Origin: Leptoclinus maculatus
Lineage: Eukaryota > Chordata > Actinopteri > Perciformes > Stichaeidae
DNA: 64,000 bases
Assembly: GCA_032191485.1 (NCBI GenBank)
Contig: JAVDOI010000010.1
Location: 956,501 to 1,020,500, forward strand
Reading direction: 5' to 3'
Shown here: positions 23,312 through 55,890 of the stretch, one piece after another
Layout of the letters: every line of letters starts with the position of its first letter
How positions within the stretch are numbered: the first letter of the stretch is position 1
Notes under the pieces: generated by a model
The model's database searches: none
What the model saw: the letters and a program-made list of their open reading frames with translations, nothing else
Told to the model about the DNA's origin: nothing
Program-made: the position numbers and the translations under genes

Positions 23312-26300
23312 TGTCCCTCTGTCCTCGCTGGCCATCCTGGTCCCACCACTCCGGCTGATGTCAGCGGTGATGTGGGAAGTGGTCCGCCAGAGGAACATAA
23401 AGCACTATGGGAAACTGGAGGAGTTTGTGTCCATGGTAACAGATGCAGTTCCTGAACTGATGAGTAAAAGAGAAGGGAGGCTGCTCTCACTGGGCCTGAG
23501 AGCAAGGGTGAGTGTTTTGAAATGTGTACATCCATCATGTATGAAAAGAGAACAATCGAAAAAGAGACTCAACGAAAGGGTATCATGGAAACATTAATAT
23601 CGTGTATTACATTAACTCTAGACAACTCTGGAGCTGTTGCGTTCGGAGCACCCTGAAGATCTCAAGGCTGTTGAGAGCCACCTCAACCGCATCCGAACAT
23701 CTTGCATTGAGGAGGTGAGTGTTTTTAATCGAGTGGTTGAAGAACTGAAATGATTAGTCAGCTAATAATTATTCATTTGACTAATTTGGGTGCGGTCAGA
23801 AAGTGATTGATTTCTGGCAGAATGCTCCCAACACAATCAGTTAGAAGACCTCGTTCTGTGCATTTTTCACTTATTTTCTGACAATTTTGATGAAACAATA
23901 AACAGATTACTCAATAACGACGATAATGTCCGCCCTAGTTGGTTGTCTCATATTTTGTTCACATTTACGTGAATCCTATAATCATGTGACTGTGGTGTTT
24001 TGTTTTCTAACGCAGACCAATGATCCTGTTATTGAGGCGCCAGAGGCGAACTTCATGAAGCTGGTGCAAGGCCTCATCGAAGACACTGACGGCAGAGAGC
24101 ACTTCCTCAAGGTACAAACACGTTTCATTTACACGGTGCGCTAAATGACTTGATCTGCCAGAACTCAAATGGTATACATCCATTTCTTTCTCACAGTTTT
24201 ACCCGACAGAATTTGAGAAATGTTGGTATTGCCGTGTGCTGAAGGTGTCTGGTTGTCTGTCCCCCCCCCTGACAGAATGTGTTCCCAGTGGAGTACGGCC
24301 CTGACTTCGACACAGCACTGGAGACTCTGGTTTGTGAGTTCTTCACCAGACTGGAGGAGCTGCTGCCAATACCAGATTTCAAACAGGTACAAGGAGGATT
24401 ATAAAATACAGTCAATACATTAGGAGACCTTTCAACTAGAACTTCAAAATGTCTCTTTTATTATTATTTTTTGTGCCTCTCTTGTATACAGACTGCATCC
24501 TGGATCAGTGCTGCTCCCTCTGTCCTAGAGGAGTACATGCAGTGTGTCTCAAATGGAGATGACCTTAAGTTTCTTCTCCAAAGCAAACAGTGCCACGGAA
24601 AACTGGCCAAGTGTAGTGTTGGTACGTACACATTCGCTATGAAAAAAAAGTCATCATGTAGTGTATTAGTTGAAGAAGAGGGGAGACTGTTGTATTAACA
24701 TTTATTTTTTCTCCCTGCAGCTCCGTTTCAGTCGGACGATCTTCTCATTCCCTCCCTGTCTCTCCCTCCATCGCTGGAAGTGGCCATCGCGTCCCACCCG
24801 AGTGCTTGTGACGACGATAACAACGACGTTCCTCAGATTGTCATGTTCGACGAAGAACTCTCCACGAACCCTTCCACCTCGACGGACTTCCCCGAATCCC
24901 CAAAGAGGGCGGACATCTCGTCGTCTCCTCGCAGGAGGCAGCAGTCGGGGACGCATAAGTGCCCCGAGTGTGACAAATGCTTCAAGCACCACTCCGTCCT
25001 CATCGAACACCAGAGAGTCCACAGCGGGCTACAGCCTTACAACTGCTCCGAGTGTGGGAGGGCTTTTAGAACGGCCACTCTGCTGGCCGGCCACCGGCTA
25101 CGGAAATGCAAAAACGCCGCCTATCTGTGCATTAAGTGCGGGAACAGTTTTCCGACCTCACTGGACAAATTCAGGCACCACTGCCCGAAACGTGGCCGCA
25201 GCTACAACTGTGGGCACTGCGGGAAAAGCTTTCAAAAGTCTAGCAGCTTAAAAGAACACCTGCTAACTCACGTCCAAAGCCGCCTCTTCAAGTGCAGCCA
25301 TTGCGGGGTGGGTTTCTCAGGGATCGGCGACTTGAAGTATCATCAGCAGGTAGATCATGACAAGCCTTATCAGTGTAAGCAGTGCGGGAAGAGCTTCATC
25401 TCCTCCAAGTGTCTGACCAAACATCAGCAACGGCACGAGGAGGTGGGCGACATGGAGACGGCCAAGTTGATGAGCAGAGGTAAACATCGGAAGAGCGGCT
25501 CCGCTCACCGGGCGTCCTCCAGGAAAGCGTCTGTCAAGGCAGCCTACCCGCGAGGACGGGTCACGCATAACTGTCCACTGTGTGGAAGGAGCTTCAAGTA
25601 TCGTTTTGAGTTTCTCGAGCACCAGAGGTTCCACACTGCGGTGAAGCCTTACAAATGCTCTCAGTGCGGTAAGGCCTTCCGCACGGAGGCCCACCTCTCC
25701 CGGCACAGGAAGAGGAAGTGTAAAAACGCGTCCCACATTTGCACAAAGTGCGGCTGTCAGTTCAGGTCTCTGCACGAGCGGGTCAGACATCAGTGTGTCC
25801 AGCTGCTGACAAAGTACGAGTGTTCTCATTGCGGAAAGACCTTCAAGATGGCCCACCTGCTGAGGAACCATCAGATGAGCGACCACCAGCTTCCCTACAG
25901 CCCCAACCATCGCTTCAGGTGCAGGTACTGCGATGAGACTTTCCCCGGCATCAGCGAGCTGAAGTACCACCAGCGAGTCGACCACGAGAAACCCTATCAG
26001 TGTCGGGAGTGCGGCAAGTGCTTCCTGTCCGAGAAATGCCTGGCCAACCACGAGCTGCGCCACAACGACGACCGGCCCGAGAGCTGTCTGGTCTGCGGCC
26101 GCGGCTTCAGGAACCGCTACGACCTGAAGCAGCACATGCGCACGCACACGGGAGAGCGGCCGTACCAGTGCACCCACTGCTCGCAGTGTTTCTCCACGGC
26201 GGGGGGGCTGCGGAGTCACACCAGGGTGCACACGGGCGAGAAGCCGCACGTCTGCCCGGACTGCGGCAAGGCGTTCTCCCAGATGGGCGCGATGCGCACA

Positions 26301-26582
26301 CACAGGCTCACCCACACCGGAGAAAGGCCGTTCAAGTGCACGGTGTGCGGCAAAGGTTTCACGATGGCGCACAAGGTGACCGTTCACATGCGCGTGCACA
26401 CGGGGGAGCGGCCGTACGTGTGCACCCAGTGCGGGAAAGCCTTCTCGGACGGAAGCGTGCTGAAGCAGCACATGCTGAACCACTCGGGGGTGAGACCGTA
26501 CCACTGCCAGATCTGTCCCAAGACCTACACCTGTCTGAACCACCTGAGGAGGCACCTGAAGAGCCACTCTAACATGAACTGA
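23312..26582 (+). CDS. TINF2_N-like domain / C2H2 zinc-finger protein B (18 fingers)
   Basis: Exons: 23312-23507, 23622-23714, 24016-24111, 24276-24386, 24492-24621, 24721-26582 (TGA), giving about 828 residues from this exon on. Exon sizes and internal phases match gene A almost exactly (93/93, 96/93, 111/111, 130/133), so the two are tandem duplicates. The N-terminal half is the same TIN2-like helical domain (LVPPLRLMSAVMWEVVRQRN, KHYGKLEEFVSMVTDAVPEL). The last exon has an acidic linker and 18 fingers between 24960 and 26570. Fingers 1-6 and 7-12 are two copies of one block, separated by a basic Ser/Arg/Lys linker near 25440-25570; fingers 13-18 match the last six fingers of gene A. The finger-rich part is GC-rich relative to its surroundings. 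A nuclear DNA-binding role is inferred. Confidence 0.9.
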
Positions 26583-26613
26583 GTCGGGCTCGAGGGCGGA
26601 CTGCAGCAGAACG

Positions 26614-26649
<36 letters not shown>

Positions 26650-26802
26650 CGTTTGGCGGTTAAGCTACTACAGTTGCAACGGACCAACTGAACCAAGCAA
26701 TACATGAAGGAATACAGAATGATGCTGTACAGTAAAGATTCCTCTTCACTGTAAAGTAAATGTAGTCACATTAGCCAATCGTCCAGGACTATTTCGTATA
26801 TT

Positions 26803-26965
26803 TAAAGTAATAGTTTGACATTTTGGGAACTTATTTGCTTTGTTGCCACATGAGAGTGGTTATCAATCTTCTCCTCTAACTCAGCAAGAAAGTAAACGAG
26901 TGTATTTTACAAAATATCAAACCATTTCTTTAACATCAGCACAAGCTCCTTCTTTTCCCTCTTTC
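26803..26965. repeat. dispersed repeat, family Y, copy in inverted arrangement
   Basis: The left arm TAGTTTGACATTTTGGGAAC is followed by a segment whose reverse complement carries the equivalent start (ATGGTTTGATATTTTGTAAA) and continues with sequence of the same family. Two head-to-head truncated copies therefore meet near 26848. Relatives lie at 42240-42430 and 47963-48200. Confidence 0.5.
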
Positions 26966-27239
26966 CCCACCAGGCTATTCCTTGAGCTTATTTTTTATCA
27001 GTTTCTTATGCATGAATATGTTTGGATGTTATTCTGGATATTATGTGGGTGAGATGCTGTATGTTCACAAGCTGTAATATTAATGCAAATATATATATTT
27101 TTGGAAAGGCCTCAATAGTGCGAGAATTGAAAATGTTGACTCTGTAAATATGCTGAAAGACAAATATTGTGAGATTGCAAAGTTAAAATGATGGCGCCAT
27201 CTATTTCAACATGACTCTACTTTTTTTTTTTCTGTAGGC

Positions 27240-27274
<35 letters not shown>

Positions 27275-27435
27275 GCCCCATTATGTTTTGTGAAATTTGT
27301 AAATTTCAAATTAAATGACCTTGGTTATACATGGTGCATGTTGATTTAATTTATTTAACAGAGGAAAACATCTGCTAGAGTTCTCAGAAATAAGTGTGTG
27401 ACAGTGTTGGAAGATACATTTGCTATCAGAAGGTC

Positions 27436-27447
27436 TCACTAGAGGGC
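27436..27447 (+). promoter_or_regulatory. CTCF-like core motif
   Basis: TCACTAGAGGGC matches the forward CTCF core CCASYAGRKGGC at 11 of 12 positions and continues AG. It lies between the zinc-finger pair and col6a1. Occupancy is unknown. Confidence 0.3.
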
Positions 27448-28933
27448 AGTAGGTGACCAGTAACCATGCTGTTTGTGCATCGTCGGGCGTAGGTATTGAA
27501 ATTAATGATAGAAATAACAAAGTGTCCTCTGCTTTGCTGCCGACCGGAGATAATTCAAACCATGTCTGAGGAGAGCAGAGAGGGATTGAGACTAGTGCAG
27601 CGGAAGTTGGTCCGGCCCATTTCCTGTCATTAACTTAGTTTGAATCTTGATTAGCCTGCAATTTCCTGATGTTTTGACTGGCGCCTGGCTGTATCTGAAG
27701 TGGTTTAAGCCACGACAAAGAGAATCCCACATCTTGTGTTTGCATGGTGCAACTTAAGCCCAGTTTAGCCAACAGTAAAGCTTGATCTAGACCAGCACTG
27801 TTCCCAGTTCCCAGCATGTTAACTTGGACCTCGGGCAGATGAAGCCTTACGTCATATCCTAACATTGCGATTAATCTCATCCATCTGTGCTGCAGTGACT
27901 TTCATGTTTTCTCTGGATGAAGCTGTTTCTTTACCCTCGGCTTGTCCCTTGTTCCATGGTGTGTTTCATCTCATCTGTGGTCACTTATGCATAGTAGTTT
28001 CTGAACCATATTCTCTAGAACAAGGCAAAAATCTTTGCCATTCACAGGGAGATCCACCCCCAAAGATGACTGTGGTGGTGTGTTAAATGTTACAAGATGT
28101 TAAAAAACACAAAAAAGACAAGTTGTCAGGCTGGAGACGCTGTCTGTGCTCGGCACTATTCCTTCTTTCTCACCGACTCAGAAATGCTTCTAATCTTCTC
28201 CACTGAACATCGGGATCCTGTGGAAACTTGTGCTCCATCCTGTCTGCCAACAGGCAAAGTATCTGCTCTCTTTTTTCTACATGTGATGGAGCTTCATCGT
28301 GACCTTTTTGAGGACATACCCTGCTTGTGTTCCATCTGGGGGGAAAGATAATGACTCATTGAGGTAGTTCACTGATCTCAATCCCACCTGCCAGTTTCAG
28401 GACTATAAAAAAGGCCCACAAAAGGTGTCGTCCCCCCCCTCGCGTCACAGTGTAAACTGAAAACACTCCCTAAGTGCTTGGCTAATGAATTCCACAAGAA
28501 TTTTATAGTGATGTATTCCTGATGAGGGCTGGTATTGAGACATCTCAAAATGCATGCATCACACTTTATACGCACGCTGACAGCTGCCAAAAACCAAACA
28601 GATTTACTATGAGAGCTTGCTAATAAACACATATCATTACCAGATGTAACCCCCCCCCCACACACACACACACACACCCCTTCCTCCCACCCCGTGTCTC
28701 CGCACAGCTTTTTCTGCCTGGAACGGTGATCTCAGTGGAAAATCTGAGTCCAGGCCAGACCTTCCCCTGCAGTCCCGCAGTCTGAGCTGTGCACACAACC
28801 ACCACCACCACCACCACCACCACCACCCAATGAACGCTCAACGCCTCCACCTCTCTGCGTCCTCCCGTGGAAGCGCCTCACTGCACCCCGAAACTCTTTC
28901 CGAAGTGCCCTCCAAGATCTGCGCCCACGAGGA

Positions 28934-28945
28934 GCACTAGGTGGC
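28934..28945 (+). promoter_or_regulatory. CTCF-like core motif upstream of col6a1
   Basis: GCACTAGGTGGC matches the forward CTCF core at 11 of 12 positions and continues GCTGTG. It sits about 0.8 kb upstream of the col6a1 start codon. Occupancy is unknown. Confidence 0.35.
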
Positions 28946-29400
28946 GCTGTGTCTCTTCCTGCTTCCGAGCGAGAAAGGAGAGAAGAGCCCCCCCCCCTCC
29001 TCCTCCTCGTCTTCCTCCTCTTTCGCTTTAATGTTCAGGTCAGGTCTGGACGCCGAAGTGAACCAGATGTATTCAAACCCCGCCCACAGAAAAGTTTCTA
29101 CAGAAAGAGAATACAAAATGCTTCCAAGATGTGTCTGCTGCTTTTCATTAAGTTTGATGAAGTTACTCCAGTGTGCTGTTCTTATTCTGCAAGGCATGTA
29201 GTCTCATAAAACGTTTTTAAAAAAGGAATTGGCAACAAAGCATTCTCTGATTTCTCATTCTACATGTCCTGACACTATTAAAACATAATCTAGATCAGTT
29301 TCCACGTGCACTCTCTTTTCTGCAAAAGGGGAAAACATAATCCCTGCATATTGGAGCCTCCCTCACAGTCAGCAAGTGTATTGTTTATGTTGTGTGTATC

Positions 29401-29753
29401 CATGTCCCCGTGGACCTTTTAAGGAAGCAGGCATATCTGGGATTTTGTGTAAACTTGTGGCCCGTGCGCGCTCTAGTCTATTCCCACTCACCGTTTCCCG
29501 GAGAAAGCGCGTGAACTCTATCCTCCTCCTCCTCCTCCTCTTCCTCCTCCTCCCCCCTCGCCGTGCGCTCTGGTCCTCCTCTGCGCGCTCTGTGTCTCGT
29601 CTCGGACAAACTGCGGCGGAACGCTGGATCACCAAAAGTTGACCGAATCGGTTTAGAGGTACCGGGCTTGGACCGGAGTGGTTCAGTGTTTGTTTTTCTG
29701 GGGATTGAGGTGCTGTGTTTTGTTTAGTTTAATTTTTGTGTTACAGTTTAGTC
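29401..29753 (+). promoter_or_regulatory. col6a1 promoter / 5' untranslated region
   Basis: The sequence is CpG-containing (CCCGTGCGCGCTCTAG near 29461, then CTGCGGCGGAACGC), with a pyrimidine TCC repeat at 29519-29560. It leads directly into the ATG at 29754, whose context TCATGG has G at +4. No TATA box is evident. The transcription start cannot be fixed. Confidence 0.5.
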
Positions 29754-50728
<20,975 letters not shown>

Positions 50729-52265
50729 GTGCATGGCCCCGAACAACAGGACCAACACGCTTTAGATTCTTAGTCCCAATATGAATATTCAGTCTCACTC
50801 ATTTACCATACACTGTGTTTGAGTACTTAAAAAAAAATAGTAATAATGATTGTCACAAAATGACAAACGATTGTGTGACGGTCAATTGTATGAAAGGGAC
50901 TTTTTTACCCTGAGTTGAGCTTCCGAGGCAGATTATCTCAGGCTGTGTACAATTTCTACCTTCTGTGCTGAGATCATTGGACTATAACCCAAATGATGGT
51001 GCTAGCCTAAACAATTGTAGTACTTGTGATATTACACAACTGTTACAAATTGCTGCCTGGAAAGTTAATTTCAGGGTTAAAAATGTCCCAAGTCGAAAGG
51101 GGTTGCTTCGTCCCTGGAGAGCCATAAAGGCCACAACTAAACTAAATGTATAGCATTTAAATGCATTGGGCTGATTTCTACTCAGGTACACTGCATCCCT
51201 GCATCGTTTTCAACTAGTCTGGACCCGTCCTCTGCCTTACTTAAACTAACAAGTGTGGCTAGAAAATGGCTCATTAAGGGTACACTCTCTTGTCTCTCCA
51301 GGACTTGGAGCTCCTGCCATTCGAAGGATTTGTGTTAAGAGTTAAATGTGGACTCCTCTTTGTAGCTCTTACCACTTTTTCAAGAGGTGTCGGAGTTGTG
51401 GTGTCACAATTTTACAACATAGGCAGACCAGCTGTCGATGGAAAACTTCTTTGGCGAGTGCTAGTTTTACCGAAATAATTGTGAACCTGGAATGCTGACG
51501 CGTGATTGGCTAATCCAGTTTGTTTTAGGTTTGCAAAGGTCAGTTGGAAAAGCCATAACTTATTCCCAACTTTGTGAAAAGTCACACCCGACATCACTTG
51601 AAAAATTTGTTAGATCACCAAACCGACAGGGAAAACAGGAAATGACATCAGGCAGACTTCAAAACAATCCAATCCACACTTCACCTGGTAATAATGACGA
51701 CATCACAGCTGGACTCAACATGTGTGATTCTAGCTGAGTGTGTGTATCTGTATGTGTGTGAGCACCTCTGTGTGTACATCAATTACATGTATACGTGTGT
51801 GGTGGAGGTTTTTTATGTGTAGCCCTGGGTGATTGTTCTATAAACAGTTGTGCCGGGGTCACTAGTTCAAATGACAGAATGACAGAAACCTGTTCTTTGT
51901 TGTCTGTGAAGCAGAGAGGCCTCTGTCAAACACACACACACACACTTAGGTGCCCCATCATTGAGGTAGGAAAACATCTGTTATGGTTAAAGGCTGGAAA
52001 ATAAACTTATGGGAGTCATGCTGTGAGGCCCTCACACCCACATACACACAGAAAACAGTGTGTAAGTTTTATGATCCCCTCAACTGTTCCACACTTTCAG
52101 TTTCGTTGTCATCAGTGGCCCAGAATCACTGTACTGTTATTATCTGTGGTGCTATTAGTCTCAGTGTATCAGCCATGTTGTTAAAGAAGATATTTTTACC
52201 TGAGGATACAAAACCTCAGTAGTGTTGTGAGAGCTCCTTCAATAAAAGTTGCTACACCAAAGTGT
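50729..52265 (+). other. col6a1 3' untranslated region
   Basis: About 1.5 kb of non-repetitive sequence between the TGA stop and an AATAAA at 52241. No other gene is recognised, and the small frames here have no family match. Confidence 0.6.
52241..52246 (+). promoter_or_regulatory. probable col6a1 polyadenylation signal
   Basis: AATAAA in CTTCAATAAAAGTTGC, followed by GTGTCTCAGCTCACTTTTGT. It is the best hexamer after the stop. Confidence 0.55.
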
Positions 52266-52552
52266 CTCAGCTCACTTTTGTCCACACAAATCTATGACTG
52301 CCAAAGCCAGTATACAAAGATGCATTTTTATATGTTCATGCAACTCTAAAGATCCTCTTCTGAAATAGATTAACTCTCTGTGAAATTCAAACACTGGACG
52401 ATGAACCACGACTAAGCTCAATGAAAAATATTGTAATTTTATCCCAATAGTGACATAGCGCTAACCTTCTCAGACTTTGGTGATGCCCTGACTTTTCATC
52501 GAGCACCATCATCCTGTCAAAACAGTCATTTTTCCAGTACTTTGTTTATAAC

Positions 52553-53832
52553 CAGTGGCGGGCCGTGCATTTTATACCTGGGCCTTCACTGCTGTCCTGC
52601 AGCTGAAACACAGCTACGGTTATTATTTGTTTCATGTAAAAATTAAGCCAACACCTGTAGATACACTAACTGCAGAGAATACGCCGAGAGTGCGTCTCCT
52701 CTCTGCTCTGACTGCAGCGCGAGGCTTCTGTGAGAGTACCCGCCTGTGTGTGCTTTTGGGCGGCGGAGGGGCTCACGGCAGCACCCGCTGCTCGTTCACG
52801 GCAGTAACTGTAGAACGTACGTGCTTTAACGTTATCGAGTCAAAACACCAGGAAAGTCTCCAATAACACCAGAAAAAGTCGCTAGATTTGTCGCTAGTAG
52901 CTTTTGACAAAAAAAGTCGCCATGAGGGTTTGGAAAGTCGCCAGATTTAGCGAGAAAGTCGGCAAGTTGGCAACACTGGCACCGCTAACTATGTCCCCAG
53001 AGCAACATAGGACGTAACAATAGTTCCTATCACATATAAAACCAAACAAAAATCTATCTTCATAAGTTGTACAAATAATAATATACAAACAAGCATATTA
53101 AAGCTACTGCAGATGTAAAAACAAACACATTTAACTTACCAGAGCTGCTGTTCACTATTTAAAGACAAAGTCCATCCTCCTTTCTTTGTTAATAAAGAGT
53201 TTAATCTCACGGTTGTTCAGTACATCCGTGCATTTTAGTTCCAGTAAGAAGTCCTTCTCGATTCATGGACGCCAGTGAAGACAGTCGAGCCTCCCCAGTT
53301 TTATTTCTTGAATACGATTTAATGCGTTTGAGGCTGAAAATGTCCGCTCGACAGAGGCAGCAGATATTGGGATTGTCACGCCCAACATGTCACGCTAGCC
53401 CACTGACCAATCACGTATGGCTAGGCCAGCTAGCAGGCTCTGACACGTCAAAGAATACGCCCAACATGTCAAACTAAAGATCTGATTGGTTGAACACTAT
53501 GACAATCAACAATATCGTCCCCATTCACTTAAACTGCAAAGGGATTCACTTGTGAGTCTGCAGGCCTCGGGCCTCTCTTCTTACCTAGAGACACAGAGGT
53601 GACATCTGATTGGATAAAAGCGCTACTTAAAACAAGCTGCACTGGAAGCAGAGCAACTGAGGAAGACAGTAGCTGTGCAATGAGAAAATAAGATAATGGG
53701 AAAAATATTTTTATAAATTATAATACATGTAGTGTATTTAAGAAAAATTATTAAATTATAAAATAGCTATAACTTTGTGATTCTGTTTAGGCCAGCAGAG
53801 AAGGCTTTGCAGGCCCTGACGGCCCACCACTG
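52553..53832 (-). mobile_element. hAT-superfamily DNA transposon, internally deleted, with 8-bp target duplication
   Basis: The 5' end CAGTGGCGGGCCGT matches the reverse complement of the 3' end, CAGTGGTGGGCCGT, at 13 of 14 bases. TTTATAAC is duplicated exactly on both sides (52545-52552 and 53833-53840), the 8-bp signature of hAT insertion. The 1,280-bp element keeps only a fragment of the transposase on the minus strand, so it is non-autonomous. Confidence 0.88.
53155..53390 (-). pseudogene. hAT transposase C-terminal dimerisation-domain remnant
   Basis: On the minus strand the sequence reads TIPISAASVERTFSA, then after a one-base frameshift near 53333 LKRIKSYSRNKTGEARLSSL, and ends LELKCTDVLNNREIKLF ... 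RRMDFVFK with a stop at 53155-53157. SASxERxFS followed by LKxIKxYxRNxxGxxRLSxL is the hAT C-terminal dimerisation motif. The catalytic region is absent. Confidence 0.8.
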
Positions 53833-55801
53833 TTTATAACTGTACTTTGTGTTGAGTGCTAATTAGCAAATAGTACCCTAACATGCTAAACTAAGATTGT
53901 AAAACATAATTGCACCTGCTGAACATCAGTATTTTAGCATTGTCCCTCTGAGCATATTAGCCTGCTGATGTTAGCATTTAGCTCAAAGCGCTACTGCGCA
54001 TTAGTACAGCCTCACAGAGCCGCAGGCATCGCTATAGACTCCTAAGCTTGTTTATTACCCTTCATAACATTTATTCATCAACGTTGCTGATCTGCAGTTA
54101 CATTGCTACAGCGGGGTCTAAAAGAGAAAATGGCGGCAAACTTTAAAACCACTATTCGTTTTTTTAGTCGCTAGATTTTGCTGTCTCACGCAGTTTTGAC
54201 CTATTCTATTTTCTGTAGCTGTGTGCACAGTTGTTAGCTATTCTAGCGATGCGACTCTAGAGCAATGTTGATCGGCCGATTGCCTTCACTTTTGTCTCGA
54301 GTGACATATCTACTAATATTTCCTAACTACTGAATGACTTGCTTTCAAATTTGTGCTGTCGAAGATAATCCACATTGTTCATGGTAACTGCAGTTAATAT
54401 CTTCTATAAATTAAATGCTGTGAAACTGCATTGGGGCAACAGCCCCACTTTGCATTAATTGTGTAGCATCTGCTTTCATTGCCAAAGGCTTTGGGCATGC
54501 GTATTGTTGCTTTTCCAAACTCGGCTAACATTTTGAGCTTGGGGCTATCCCCATATAGCGTTCCCTCCAGCCAAACAGCTAAAACACCCACCCCTTTAGA
54601 ACTATTCTATCCAGCCACTGACCTTGAATAGTAGTATAATGATAAATCGAGGATGTTTCATGTCATGTATTTGTCCAGTATTATATTAATTTCTAAGCAA
54701 CTCAATAACACTAAGGCCAAACTTATTTTCTGTTGCAAAGCCCCACTTTGCTAGCCCCAAATGACATATTGCTGCTATCTCTAATCATCAGCACGTGAGC
54801 ATCGTCATCACAAGCATGCTAGCATACTGACGTTCGCATTATGCTCAAGCAACTCTGTGCCGAAGTACAGCCTCCCAAAACCACAACACTAGGCAAAAAG
54901 TGGGAGTATGTTTACAACCTGCTTTTCACTGTTGTCATCTGACTGCTCATTCTTCTACCTTGTTGATCTTTAGTGACGTCCTCATGTCCCCTGATCTAAG
55001 CACATAACTTTGTGAGTAAAATCTCTACCGGCACCAGGGTTGCTGCAGCTGTGCCTGACCTCTGACCTCCCTGTTGAGGCGCAAGAGAAGAATGAATTTC
55101 TCGGTCAAGGGTCAAGGGTGTATCACTACAAACATTGTTTTGTGAAAAACACAAAAAACACACCGTGAATGGACACGCAAATGTCTTAAAACGTCTTCTT
55201 TGCTATGGCTCAAATGAGATACATGTTTTATGTTAAAAGTTCACACCCGGACTGCATTTCAGTGGAACTGTCTCAGCTTGAGTTACTTTCCTGCTTTTTT
55301 TTCCCTGTGGTCTGGATTTTGATCTCGTCTGTGTCCATTCTTGTGTGTGCACGTACATGCACTGTACTGTATGTGTTTGCGCTGTTTGTTAAATCTCTTC
55401 CTGTGTCGAAGTCATTTTTGAAGCCAAAACTGCACTTATCAGAGCATTCCACAGAGCCGCTGCGTGTGTGTTTGTTTGTGCGTGTGCATGTGCATGGGTG
55501 TGCCCACTCGCATGGTGATGCATATTTCTGTGCATGATTTACAGCATGTGTGCATGTGCCATCTGTTTGATATGTGTGTATGTGGCTTTGGTTTGAGTGT
55601 GAGGGGGACTGTTCCTCAGAAATTTGTCTTGGCTCTTCTGCAGTTTTTTCTGAGACTCAATTTCCTCCGTCCTGTTTTCTGAAGCCCTAGCGATTGGACT
55701 TCTCACTACCATCTTGCTCTCAGACCTCAGCACAACCATTTTCCACCGAAATTCACTGGTTATGACATAAGTTTCCCACATGGATGGATGTGTGCACGAC
55801 C

Positions 55802-55802
<1 letters not shown>

Positions 55803-55889
<87 letters not shown>
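55803..55889. repeat. (GT)n microsatellite, about 87 bp
   Basis: A pure GT run in the col6a1-col6a2 intergenic space. Confidence 0.95.

Positions 55890-55890
<1 letters not shown>

Larger units (their letters stand above)
26583..29400. other. 3' UTR of zinc-finger gene B and intergenic space before col6a1
   Basis: The stretch contains a CA microsatellite (26617-26645), a rearranged dispersed repeat (26803-26965), a TA run (27244-27271), an ATTAAA hexamer at 27310-27315 that could serve as polyadenylation signal, C-runs near 28431 and 28651, and an ACC trinucleotide run (28797-28828). No coding gene is recognised; frames such as 28097-28351 lack any family signature. Confidence 0.6.
52470..54060. 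repeat. dispersed repeat, family X, copy 2, split by a hAT element
   Basis: 52470-52552 (CTTTGGTGATGCCCTGACTT) and 53833-54060 (CATGCTAAACTAAG, CTGATGTTAGCATTTAGCTC) match successive parts of the copy at 8340-8690. The hAT element at 52553-53832 sits between them, so the repeat is older than the insertion. Confidence 0.65.

Noticed and set aside
25317..26567. 416-residue minus-strand frame opposite the zinc-finger exon of gene B
   Set aside because: It is a shadow of the GC-rich finger array. The + strand frame has the perfect C2H2 pattern and splice context.
29369..29642. Paired 88-residue frames on both strands upstream of col6a1
   Set aside because: Driven by the TCC repeat in the 5' untranslated region. 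The signal-peptide ATG at 29754 is the credible start.
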